Below, one piece after another: positions 32,669-42,255 of a DNA stretch of 64,000 bases. The notes beneath the pieces are model-generated. The model worked only from the letters and a program-made list of their open reading frames with translations. It made no database searches and was not told the DNA's origin. The translations under genes and the position numbers were made by a program. How positions within the stretch are numbered: position 1 is the stretch's first letter; each line of letters begins with the position of its first letter. Source of the stretch: Miscanthus floridulus (lineage: Eukaryota; Streptophyta; Magnoliopsida; Poales; Poaceae); the NCBI RefSeq assembly GCF_019320115.1, contig NC_089597.1:122909485-122973484 (forward strand), read 5' to 3'.

Positions 32669-33150
32669 AGGCGGTTGGACCTGGAAGAATCAAGATCCAC
32701 ACCCGTACACCCCACACATGTTTCGTGCTCAGAAAAAAGTTTGGATGGCATCACACATGCATGTGCTCCTCTGAACCTCTTTTTTTCTGCCTTTTTTCTA
32801 TACGTGTTGTGTTGGTTTTGGATCAGGTTAACACGAAGTAGGAGCCGTAGTAGGTGTGCGGGCAATGCGACGACGACTCGACGAGAGCAGGGAAATGTAC
32901 TGCCCTTTTGAGGGGATGAACTCGTGAGTCGTGACTGATTAGAGGATGCATTTCAATGTCGGCGCGGCATGTTCAGACCCAACCATCCAACTAGCTAGCA
33001 GATATTCGGTCAATACAGGGAAAAAAAGACACGAACGGAACACAACTGTCGTGTGCTCGAAACCACCTCTCTGAATTTCGTGATCTGGAGAATAACGAGA
33101 TGTTGATGATGCGCTTAGGAAGGGCGAGAGCAAAAGTGCGCAAAAGTTTA

Positions 33151-33390
33151 GGCCCTATTTGGTTTCCATAAGTTAGGTGATTTATTAAGTCAGGTGACTG
33201 AAAACCAGTGACTTATAAGCCTGTTTGGTTGTAGATGACTTATAAAGTGTGGGCCCCACGCGAAAAAGAGTGGCTTATAAGTTTTAAGCAGGGATGACTT
33301 ATAAGTTAATGGTGTTTGGTAAAACCAGTCATTTATTTTACTTTTTAACTTATAAGTAGGTGACTTATTTCACCAGGTCCTTAAACTCCG
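33151..33390. mobile_element. MITE-like segment with repeated ACTTATAAG motifs
   Basis: It starts GGCCCTATTTGGTTTCCATAAG after TTA and holds many direct and inverted copies of GACTTATAAG. The right end is not clear. Confidence 0.5.
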
Positions 33391-33790
33391 GTACACCTGA
33401 GACTTGGCAAAAGGGGTTTGTCGATCTCGATCACGAGGGCACCCACTGCGTAAAAAAAGTGCAGTAGCTCGAGTACTGACAAGCAGCATGCGGCCACGGT
33501 GCAGTTATTAGGCTGCCCTGAAAAAAAAGAGGAGTGAGCTGCTCACTTCTCGCCAGCCAGCGAGTGACCTGACGATGAGGCCAGGCCAAAGGTCACCAGC
33601 AAAGGCAGTAGGCAGTAGGCAGAGGCAGACACGTTCCACATTGCTCAGAGAATCCAAAGTTGCTACCCGTACACACGGCCCGCCACCGTGGTGGCTGCAG
33701 TGCAGTAACGCCAGAAGCACTAGTGGGTAGCAACTGGCATTCTGGCAACAACCAAACCAAACAGAGAATCAGATCACGGTATTAGCCCTT
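33391..33790. other. Non-coding spacer
   Basis: No gene is recognised. A short repeated CAGTAGGCAGTAGGCAGAGGCAG lies near 33605. Confidence 0.4.
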
Positions 33791-34031
33791 GTTTAGTTGG
33801 ACTCCAAAATCCAAAAAGTTGCTACAGTATCTGTCACATCGAATGTTTGCGGCCCATGCATGGAGCATTAAATGTAGACAAAAAGAAAAACTAATTACAC
33901 AGTTTGGTGGGAAATTGCAAGACGAACGTTTTAAGCCTAATTAGTCAATGCTTGGATACTATTTGCCAAATAAAAACGAAGGTGCTACAGTAGCCCCAAA
34001 ATCTAAATTTCGCAAACTAAACAAGGGCTAA
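33791..34031. mobile_element. MITE, GCCCTTGTTTAG-ended
   Basis: The ends TTAGCCCTTGTTTAGTT and AACTAAACAAGGGCTAA are perfect inverted repeats (33785-33801 region and 34016-34032). The core resembles the ACTAATTAG family (TTTAAGCCTAATTAGTCAATG, GGTGCTACAGTAGCC). Confidence 0.7.
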
Positions 34032-34221
34032 AGACGAATTAAGCAACGCCGAAGTAGCAGGAGAATGTTGGGCTCAAAACCATTTCAAATCCGGAGCTAA
34101 CAGCTATTTGGAGCACAGTTGCTCTTTTTTACAGCAGCTCCGACTTCGAGTGCCGGCTGGAAACCGGACGCAGAAGCGGTGGCTCAGAGTCAAGACGAAC
34201 CCGCCGGCCGGATTCCGAGTG

Positions 34222-34463
34222 AGGCCTTGTTTAGATGTCATCCAAATTCCAAATTTATTCATTCTCTCTCTATTATATCAATTTTTAGCCACTTACATGG
34301 AGTATTAAATATAGATAAAAAAATAACTAATTACACAATTTAATTAGAAATCACAAGATGAATCTTTTGAGCCTAGTTGATCCACGATTAGATAATATTT
34401 GCCAAATAAAAGTGATACTATTCATCGGGTTAAAAAAAATTGCAAAGTGAACCAGGGCCTGAA
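34222..34463. mobile_element. MITE, degraded member of the GCCTTGTTTAG family
   Basis: The left part reads GAGGCCTTGTTTAGATG and the right part GTGAACCAGGGCCTGA. The core (ATGAATCTTTTGAGCCTAGTTGATCC) is shared with the copies at 33791 and 36242. Confidence 0.55.
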
Positions 34464-35232
34464 CCACGGGTCTCCGGCCTGTCGCCTCGGTGAAAGCGAC
34501 AGCGAGTAGACAGAGACCGTACTACACATGCCGAGAGGAAAAGTAGCCTCGGAAGTCGCGTGCCCCGGAATTATGATGTCCGTCCGGTCCGACCGTCCGT
34601 GCCCTCGGTCCCTCCCTCCTGTGGCGGCGAAACGCGGCCTACCCTAGCTACTCACTGCTCTAGCTAATGCAGCATGCTACACGGCGCGACGCTACGGACG
34701 GTGGCCGATAGCCTGCGCCCGCCCGACCTGCTTCCCTTGTGCTTTTTTGCTGTGCACCGATTCAGTTGCCTTTTCAAAACGCAGCAGTAGTAGAGCTGCC
34801 GAGTGCAGCTGCACCACGGATCCTCTATATCCTACAGGGAGGAAGATCCGAAGACGCGTGATGGAGGCAAATGAATGAACGCACGTAAACACCCATCAAA
34901 ATATCAGATGCAGGCAGGATAACACCTGGCTGAATATCAAGTTCAGAGTGGAAAATGCAGTGCTGCTAGCATATACTGATACTGAATTACTGATATACCC
35001 CCGTCTGATCTCGGCCTACCAGCGGTAGACCACAGATTTTATTTTTTTTCATCACACTACGACCATACGACACGATACTACAGACAGGTACAGGATGCAA
35101 CGAAACGATACCAACAAGAAAAAGAACGAAAAAGAAACAAGAACGGCAGCCTCAGGCTACAGCTAAACCCATGAGCCTCGTAAAAGCCAACGCCATTGAT
35201 GTTATCTTGTGTGGATGGGACTATCATCAGCA
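34464..35232. other. Non-coding, 3' side of the thaumatin-like gene
   Basis: The part next to 35233 is presumably 3' UTR of the minus-strand gene. No other gene is seen. Confidence 0.4.
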
Positions 35233-36000
35233 TCAGCGGTGGTGCGGGCAGAAGGTGACGACGTAGGATGCGCCGGCGGAGCAGGTGAGGATGGAGGTCG
35301 GGTCATCATAGGCGTACGAGTACGCCTTGGGGCACGCCGACTTGAACAGCCGCGAGTACGCCGTGGGCTTGCACTGCTGGGGGCTCCCGAACTGCGGCCC
35401 CGTGCAGCAGTACTGCGGGGCACCATAAGCGGCGCAGGCGCTGCGGCACCCGACCACGCGGCCTCTCCCGCCCTCGCCGCCGGCGCCACGCACGGCCAGC
35501 CCCGCGGGGCACACGCGGTTGAGGTCGCTCACGCACCCGGCCGGCACGCAGTGCGCGCCGGAGCCGTGCACGGGCGTCATCGCGATGGGGATGTTGTACC
35601 CGTCCACCAGGCTCACGTCGTAGAAGTCCTGCGCCGTGGGCGTGGTCCCCAGGGTGATCTCCGCCAGCGTGGCGGGGGGAGCGCCGCCGGCCCCGTTGCA
35701 GTAGAACGCGCCGCCGCAGTCGCCCGTGGCGCAGCGGCCGCGGCCCGACGCGTCGAAGGCGCACCCCTGACGCCCCCACACGCGGCCCGACCACCCCGCG
35801 GGGAGACGGATCGACGTCGAGTGGCCAGGGGCTAGCTGTAGCCCGCCGCGCGCTAGGAGTTCCTTCCCCGCGCTCGGCTGGATGCCTGGCCACACCGTCT
35901 CCCCGCACCGGTTGTACAGAGCCAGCGTCGCCGCCGACGCGCCGCCGCCCAAGGACGCCACGACGAGCAGCGCCGCCACGGCAACGGCGCGCATTGCCAT
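35233..36000 (-). CDS. Thaumatin-like protein (PR-5 family), intact
   Basis: Secreted, disulfide-rich defence-type protein of the apoplast; many members bind beta-glucans or show antifungal activity, which is not testable here. A single exon of 255 codons is normal for the large thaumatin-like class. Residues 1-23 are a clear signal peptide (AVAVAALLVVASLGGGASA). All 16 cysteines of the fold are present. The thaumatin signature is at GRGRCATGDCGGAFYC. Candidate acidic-cleft (REDDD) residues are visible: Arg in SIRLPAGWSGRVWGR, Glu in TLAEITLG, Asp in FYDVSLVDGYNIP, and Asp in SYAYDDPTS. The start ATG at 36000 is the first in frame before the signal peptide; Met3 is an alternative. A TTAAATA box on the minus strand at 36139-36145 fits a promoter. 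Composition is very GC-rich, as in many grass defence genes, and the opposite strand is therefore also open. Confidence 0.93.
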   Translation of the reverse strand: MAMRAVAVAALLVVASLGGGASAATLALYNRCGETVWPGIQPSAGKELLARGGLQLAPGHSTSIRLPAGWSGRVWGRQGCAFDASGRGRCATGDCGGAFYCNGAGGAPPATLAEITLGTTPTAQDFYDVSLVDGYNIPIAMTPVHGSGAHCVPAGCVSDLNRVCPAGLAVRGAGGEGGRGRVVGCRSACAAYGAPQYCCTGPQFGSPQQCKPTAYSRLFKSACPKAYSYAYDDPTSILTCSAGASYVVTFCPHHR

Positions 36001-36138
36001 GGCTGGTCGCCTGCTCCCCGCCTCGGTCGCAGACTCGCAGGGTCACTCCTCACGCGGTGAAGGGGAGTGAAGAGTGAGCTCTCTAGCTCGCTGGGACTGT
36101 GGAGTGTCGTGAGAGTGTGGTGGGGCTCCTGCGGGCGT

Positions 36139-36145
36139 ATTTAAT
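36139..36145 (-). promoter_or_regulatory. TATA-like box of the thaumatin-like gene
   Basis: TTAAATA on the minus strand about 140 bases upstream of the start codon, in otherwise GC-rich sequence. The assignment is by position only. Confidence 0.4.
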
Positions 36146-36241
36146 GAGTGTGGGGTGTGGAAAGGTTGCTGGCCGCTGTACTGGCCGTTGGGAGGGTTTT
36201 CGCTCCGAGTGAAAATGTGATGCTCGCTGTAAAGTTCACTG

Positions 36242-36475
36242 GGGCCATGTATGTTTAGATTGCAAAAAATTTCAAACCGATGAATAGTAGCACTTTCGTC
36301 TTATTTGGTAAATATTGTCCAATCGTGGACCAACTAAGCTTAAAAGATTCATCTCGTGATTTCGAACTAAACTGTACAATTAGTTATTTTTTTACCTACA
36401 TTTAATGCTCCATGCAAGCGGCTAAAAATTGATGTAATAGAGAGAGTGAAAAACTGATCTAAACAAGGCCTGGGT
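36242..36475. mobile_element. MITE upstream of the thaumatin-like gene
   Basis: The left part reads GGGGCCATGTATGTTTAGATTGC and the right part CTGATCTAAACAAGGCCTGG. The core is inverted relative to the copy at 34222 (AAAAGATTCATCTCGTGATTTCG). Confidence 0.6.
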
Positions 36476-36511
36476 ACTCCGTATGGTGTTTGATTGACTA
36501 ACAACAGTTGT

Positions 36512-36797
36512 TGGGGGTGCGTTTAGTTGCCCAAACTTTACACATCCAAAAAGCACCGCACACTGTAGTGGTACTGTAGTATTTCATTTGTATTTGATAA
36601 TAATTGTCCAACCGTTGACTAATTAAGATTAAAACGTTCGTCTCGTAAAGTACAACCAAATTGTATAATTAGTTATTTTTTTACCTACATTTAATACTCC
36701 ATGCATGTGTCTAAAGATTTGATGTGACGTGACGGAGAATCTTGCACTGTGCAAATTTTGGAGGTGCAAAGTTGGTGCAACTAAACAAAGGCTTGGT
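36512..36797. mobile_element. Second MITE of the same group, in tandem orientation
   Basis: The ends GGTGCGTTTAGTTGCCCAAACTTT and CAAAGTTGGTGCAACTAAACAAAGG are inverted and imperfect. The core AAAACGTTCGTCTCGTAAAG and TTATTTTTTTACCTACATTTAAT is shared with the copy at 36242. Confidence 0.6.
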
Positions 36798-38079
36798 TTG
36801 ATTTAGGTTTAGGAACAACAGTAATGTTTAGTTAGGTGAAGTTTTGATTCCTTGTCAAAAAGTTTTATGGACACCCATTAGTCCTATTAGCTCTTCTTGT
36901 TCTCTGTTAGTATATGTCCTTTATGTTTTTTTGTTGGCTATTCGGGGAAAAAAAAAGTTCTATTAGCTCCTTTTTACTGACTTGTGGAGTCGTTGTTAGC
37001 TGGATACGAACTAAAAATTACTCTATGTATTAGTTTATATATTTGTTGAACTAGGACTATTTTTTAGTTGCCGTTTGTTAGTTCAGTGATCTGTATTTGC
37101 TTGAATCACTTGAGACTAGTACTAGAACTAGTTACAGGTTAAGATATTATGAATTCAAAATTACTAGTTCATTCATTATTTTCCTGTTTGGACGGTCCTT
37201 ACCTAAACTTTATGTAATTAACCATTAGTACTGCTATCAAAGTGGCTCTAGACTAGAACATTTTCCTATGTCACGGTAAAGAAAAGAAAGTTGGTGTGTG
37301 GTACTCGACGATAAATGCTATTTCCCTGTGTGTTATAAGGTAACCGACAGGGATACATACTTATGGCTACTGAACGAGTGAATGAACGCATACGCATCGT
37401 GGTCCTTGGTGGTACCGTGGTGAATTACTTCGTACATACTCTGCCCCGCGGTCGTTAGCGTAACGTTGAAAGCCTCAACGTCATGCTCGCGGAACAGAAA
37501 ACATAAGCGGTTTTGGTAGGGTCTGAACAATTGAACATGCGTCGCTAATGTGAAGAGTCAAACACGCGAAAGTGACAGGTCCGAACTCCCTTTATTCCAA
37601 AATTTAATATACTTCTAGAATTGATAAAAAAAACAATACTACTCCGTACTATAATTTGGTGCACGCGTAACGACTTTTGTAGTAACTCCGTCACGAAAAG
37701 AATACAACTATTGGTTTCGTGCCATGAAAAGTGATTGACGTTTAACAAGTTTTTAGTGAATAATATTAACAGTTATTTCTTTAAATTAATTTATTATAAA
37801 AATATATTTTGTAATTAATCTGATGGTATTTATTTGGTATCATAAATATAGATATTTTTTAATCTATAATTGTTTAAACTTATGAAACTAAAACGTGATA
37901 CTGTGCTAGAACTGCATTCTTTTAGGGACGGATGTAGTATTTGACAAAAAAAAAATATGAGACTTCTTTGTGTATGCTAACTTCCGCAAAAGACAGTGGC
38001 TATGGAGCATAGCATAGTATTAGAGAACATTCATTTAGCAAGCATCATCGGAGGCCGTTGCTTTGATGCTCTCGATATA
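36798..38079. other. Non-coding spacer with Stowaway-like debris
   Basis: From about 37586 (CTCCCTTTATTCCAAAATTTAATA) to 37940 (TTTTAGGGACGGATGTAGTA) the ends resemble Stowaway termini around an AT-rich interior. No gene is seen. Confidence 0.4.
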
Positions 38080-38230
38080 CTCTCTCGGTTTAAATCATAA
38101 GACATTTTGATGTTTTTAGATATATATATAGCATTTACTATGTATTTACATATAGATTTGTCTATATACATAACAAGAACAATGAATCTAAAAAAAGCTA
38201 AAAACGTTCTATAATTTAGAACGGAAGGAG
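38080..38230. mobile_element. Stowaway MITE (Tc1/mariner type, 151 bp)
   Basis: The ends TCTCTCGGTTTAAATCATAAGAC and CTATAATTTAGAACGGAAGGAG follow the Stowaway CTCCCTCCGTTC pattern and are flanked by TA (38078-38079 and 38231-38232). Confidence 0.7.
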
Positions 38231-38354
38231 TATTTTGTAGGGAGGAATGGATAGAGAAGCAATAAAAAGAATTAGCTTATGATTATTTCCATTTAAATAA
38301 GGGTTCTTTTCCCTTTTCGTTTTGAACATCCGAGAAGCTAAAAACATTTATTAG

Positions 38355-38846
38355 TTAGAGCATCCCCTCCCATTCATGCCTCTCCTGATGGTCACTCCAA
38401 ACCCTAAGACGTGTTCCACGTGGGATGCGGCGGTGGCGGAGGTGACGGTGCGGCTGCAAGGTATGACCGGCGAGCAAGACGCCATCATCGGCGCCATTCC
38501 TGCGCGAGCGAGGCGACACGGCCACGCGTGTCGACGTTGACATAAAAGGTGTTAGAAATTTAGGCATTTTCATGATCAATTTAATCCAGAAATATAACAT
38601 CAGTAGGTTCATGACGGCATATATGTGCATGTGTATATCTCTAATGAACGCTACACCATGCAGACATGACATACAGATGGATAAAGTAAAAGCACAAAGT
38701 ACAGTAATCACTGAGATTAGATTGTACCCAGCGGAGGGTCCCATGCCGAGGGCATCGAAGGCTCCATTCACACTAGTTGACATAGTGCGTTGCTCGAAGT
38801 CGTAGACCGCAGTCGATGCAGGAAGATGTTCGTCGTGCAGTCCCAC
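38355..38846 (-). CDS. Uncertain short gene or gene fragment
   Basis: A minus-strand frame of 163 codons. The first third (ASTAVYDFEQRT, VNGAFDALGMGPSAG) looks protein-like and is followed by GGTACA, a possible splice donor. The middle, rich in Leu/Ile/Cys/Met, is probably intron. Near 38500 a CGCAG acceptor-like site precedes GC-rich sequence that is open in more than one frame. I do not recognise the family, and there is no clear start or domain. It could be a broken gene cut off by the retrotransposon nest to the right. Confidence 0.2.
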   Translation of the reverse strand: MGLHDEHLPASTAVYDFEQRTMSTSVNGAFDALGMGPSAGYNLISVITVLCAFTLSICMSCLHGVAFIRDIHMHIYAVMNLLMLYFWIKLIMKMPKFLTPFMSTSTRVAVSPRSRRNGADDGVLLAGHTLQPHRHLRHRRIPRGTRLRVWSDHQERHEWEGML

Positions 38847-39397
38847 AAACGGTCACCAGGAAGAAGACGCCTTGCTGTTTCACAAGCAATCACCAGGAAG
38901 AAGACGGGTTCCGAGAGCGATCACCACTAGCAAGAAGACGTACGTAGACGAGCAGTCGCAGATCGCTCCCCAAAAACCAAATCGCCGCTCACCCCGTGCA
39001 AGGTTCTCAGGCGGACGAGGGTTCCGGAGGCACCTGCTCTCCCACTACTCCGTGCGCGTAGAGGTACGGGACGGAGAAGCCAGAGGGCTACTGAGATGTG
39101 GTTTCTCTCGAGAGCGGTTGCGGAAGGAAGAAGGACTGACGGAGGACTACGGATATATGACTGCGACGGAAAGGAAAAAAGGTAGCGAAGAATCCCACAA
39201 GACGGAAAGCGAAAGGGACGGTAACTGGAGCAATCAGTTTGCCTCCACCATCAAGGAGAGAAAACTCCCATAACCATGTGGATTAAGTGGCAAAAGACTG
39301 GCCACGCCCTCCCGTCGTCCACCTGCCACGCCACGCCATGCCACGGCCATGGCCTCGGCCTTGGCCTCGGCCCGGCCGGCGGCGGCGCACGCGCGCG
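38847..39397. other. GC-rich non-coding flank left of the retrotransposon nest
   Basis: It contains an imperfect repeat (ATCACCAGGAAGAAGACG twice near 38855-38905) and low-complexity GGCCTCGGCC repeats near 39350. No gene is supported. Confidence 0.4.
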
Positions 39398-40089
39398 TGT
39401 GGCATCTCTTTGTCCTTTTCTCAGCTTCTCAATTAAGATAGATAATTTCTAACCATATAAGCTGAGTAAACGGTCAGTCAAAATCCCATACGGTATTAAA
39501 CCATACAACGCTTAATGTTACGTACAATAGAGTTTTATTTGATTTATTAAATATTATACCGGCCAACCTATAATATATCCAACAATCCCTACCAAACTTT
39601 AGGGTTTGTAACAAAGTAGTCTCAGAACCACATTTCTTTTATATATTAGTATTTCGATGGAGACTGTTAAGTTGAACATCCATCTAGAACAATAGTTTCA
39701 CTCAGTCATAACTGAACAATAGACTAAGCCTTGAATTGACAGTTTTGTGTAAGGTGAATGTCACTAAAGTCCTTAGCTGATACTTGGCTGCAAAAGGCAT
39801 CTTCTCTATTTGAAAGCATATAAGTCATACTCCAGTGTCTTTCATGAGTATTTAGATATCACTCAAATCTCATAGACTGTGACCAGCAGTCTGACTCATA
39901 TAGGTGTGCTCCTCAAAAGATGTTCTGTAGGACAACATCTTTGCTTTATCAAGCCACTTGGAACACATTATGGTAAAATCCAACATGCCTTATAGAAAGG
40001 AAAGATTTGCATCAGAAATGAGTCTTACTAAGGATCTTTCCTCACAATTTACTACTAGCTTGTTTTACCATCCTACTTCACAGGATCAC
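39398..40089 (-). mobile_element. 3' end of a split Copia element: LTR and 3' UTR
   Basis: On the minus strand the order is 3' UTR (40089 to about 39595), a purine-rich tract with GGTAGGGAT next to the LTR, and an LTR starting TGTTGGATATATTATAGG at 39584 and running left to about 39398. It matches in kind and orientation the Copia pol at 58641-60208. The Tat element between them inserted downstream of the Copia RNase H. The outer LTR border is uncertain. Confidence 0.55.
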
Positions 40090-41525
40090 TGTCGGTGTTT
40101 CGTACAAGCACCGGCAAGTAAATTTATAGTAATGCGCGTTAGGCTCGGATTGTGCGCTAAAGGACATAAGATTTATACTGGTTCGGGCCGAATGTCCCTA
40201 CGTCCAGTTTGTTGCTGCTCGTGTTATTAGCACCGAAAATGGTTCATAGTAGGGGGTACAAACGATCGAGAGAGGGACTGGTCCCAAGTCTCTGATGGAA
40301 GGGTTGAAAGGAGGCCAAGAGCTTGGTAGCAGCTTGACTATGTGTGTGAGTGTCTTGTGTTGTTCCATCAAAGATCGGTCCCTTTGGTGGAGGAAGCGCA
40401 TCCTCTTTTATAGATGAAGGGGCTGGCTTTACAAGGGTGAGGGCTTTAGGATGCGTATTCTACCTAGTCTTGTGGCTCACGTCTACCCAACCTAGTTCTT
40501 CATTCTGATGAGTGCGAAGGAAGATAAGCGCCTGCAATACTGTCGACGCCTCTGTAGAATGTCAGGTTGGTTACAGAATACTACCCTGCACAGGGTATGG
40601 GCGGCAGTACAGTGGTTTTGACTTATGAGTCTCCCTCAACCTTGCTCCGCACACCCTCTGGTTCCTATGAGTCTTCGTTGGAGGGACGAGGGGTCGGGGT
40701 CCGGAGTAGCGCCGTGGCCAAGGTCTTTTGACTTGGTGGACCTGAGGGGTCGGGAAGCGGGCACAACTCCCTTGGGTCCATAGCGTGGTGACGGAATATC
40801 CGTCGTTCGTGGAGATAGCAAATCCTTTTCTAGAGCGTAGCGGTTGTCGTATATCTTCGTCGGGTTCCGTGTCCCAGAGCTGAAGGCGGCGCCTACAACT
40901 CTACAGGGCGAGGGGCACGCATCTGAAATACCTTTCGGGCTCTGCGGCGCCCGAAAGGGTCTAAAGCACCTGTCCTGTCATTCCCTGGCAGTACTTTTCC
41001 TGCCAGGGCGCAGGGTATGGTCATTGGAGCCATGGTTGACCCGAACGTCTTGTCTTGCCCTGTACCCATCACCATGAGGGAACGGGGAGAAGTTGTCAGG
41101 TAAGATGAAATCAGTCTTTAGATACCGAGCAGGGCGAGGCTTGTTCCTGGCCATCGGGTGAAGCGGAGGCCAGTCCTTATCTCTTGGTCGAGACCGAGCC
41201 CGCCCCTCCGGGGTCGGGCGAGGCGGAGTCTATCTCTCAGCCCTCGGGCGAAACCGAGCCCGCCCCAAAGGCGTCGGGCGAGACGAAGACTAGCCCTGAG
41301 CCCTCAGGCGAGGCAGAGCTATCTCAAAGGCATCGGGCGAGGCAAAGTCTATTCCTCAGCCCTCGGGCGAGACCAAGCTTGCCCCAAAGGCATCGGGCGA
41401 GGCGGAACCAAACTCCTATCCTTCGAGCAAGAGACGTTATGGCGCCCATATCCGTCCAGAAGTTTTTAACGCTCGGTGGTTATTGGTTCCACCTTCTGGG
41501 GTACCCTGGTATTAGGTCCCCGACA
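40090..41525 (-). repeat. 3' LTR of the Tat element (1436 bp)
   Basis: Perfect 6-bp inverted ends TGTCGG/CCGACA. It aligns base for base, without net length change, with 57303-58640 over its first 1338 bases. By eye about 14 differences fall in the first 335 bases, mostly transitions. Between about 41150 and 41410 it contains imperfect tandem units built on TCGGGCGAGGC and CCCTCGGGCGA. Confidence 0.92.
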
Positions 41526-42108
41526 GTAGCCCTCGTGCCTCTAGGTGATTCGGATAGAACCGACTAGAGGGTGTTTTTGATTTCGTCGGAGTTATTTTGC
41601 CAGAGGGTGCGCGCGAGCGCACCCGATGGGTGTAGCCCTCAAGCCCCGGGTGATTCGAGCAGGGTCGCCCAGGGGGTTGTAACGGACCCTTCGCGGGTAA
41701 GGCTGAAGGACTTAGTTTTTTGTCAACCGGATATATTTTCGAGGGGGTCGTGGTATCTCGTTCGTGAGGATCTCATTCAGGGCTGACCTAATTTGGGCTT
41801 GTCCGTGGACTGGGATCCCAGTAATACTTGTGCCCTTGATTTCGGATCGTTCGTAGACCCGTCCTCAGTTGGGCCGGCCGTCGAGCTTCTGGGCCCTAGG
41901 TGGGCCAAAATAGAAAAAATCTTTGTGACCTGCCTTCCCCAGGTGGGAAGAGAGTCCGGATTTGCCTAGGGAAGGCGAACCATCCACCGTGATTTTCGGT
42001 GGGAAAGGATAGGGACTACAGGCGCGTGTCCTGCGACGCGACGCGGCGGTGCGCGTGGTAGGCTCAGAGATCGAGGCGGACGGTTGCCCTTCTCGCGTCC
42101 GTCGCCCC

Positions 42109-42115
42109 TATAAAA
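42109..42115 (+). promoter_or_regulatory. TATA box of the antisense gene of the Tat element
   Basis: TATAAAA in CGCCCCTATAAAACCATGG, about 150 bases upstream of the antisense ORF start and on the same strand. It is the best TATA match in the region and suggests the antisense gene has its own promoter. Confidence 0.55.
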
Positions 42116-42255
42116 CCATGGGGTTCGCCCCCAAGGTTCCGTATTTCGCCCCCTTGCCTTTGCGTCTAAAACATCTACCACCAATCGTCCCAGCCTCCTG
42201 CGCCCGCACCGCCACCGTCGACCGGCTTGCATCCATGTTGTAGCCGCCGTCAAGC

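Noticed and set aside
35209..35835. Long plus-strand ORF opposite the thaumatin-like gene
   Set aside because: It is a shadow of the very GC-rich thaumatin-like exon, Arg/Ala/Gly-rich and without a domain. The minus strand has signal peptide, signature and 16 Cys.
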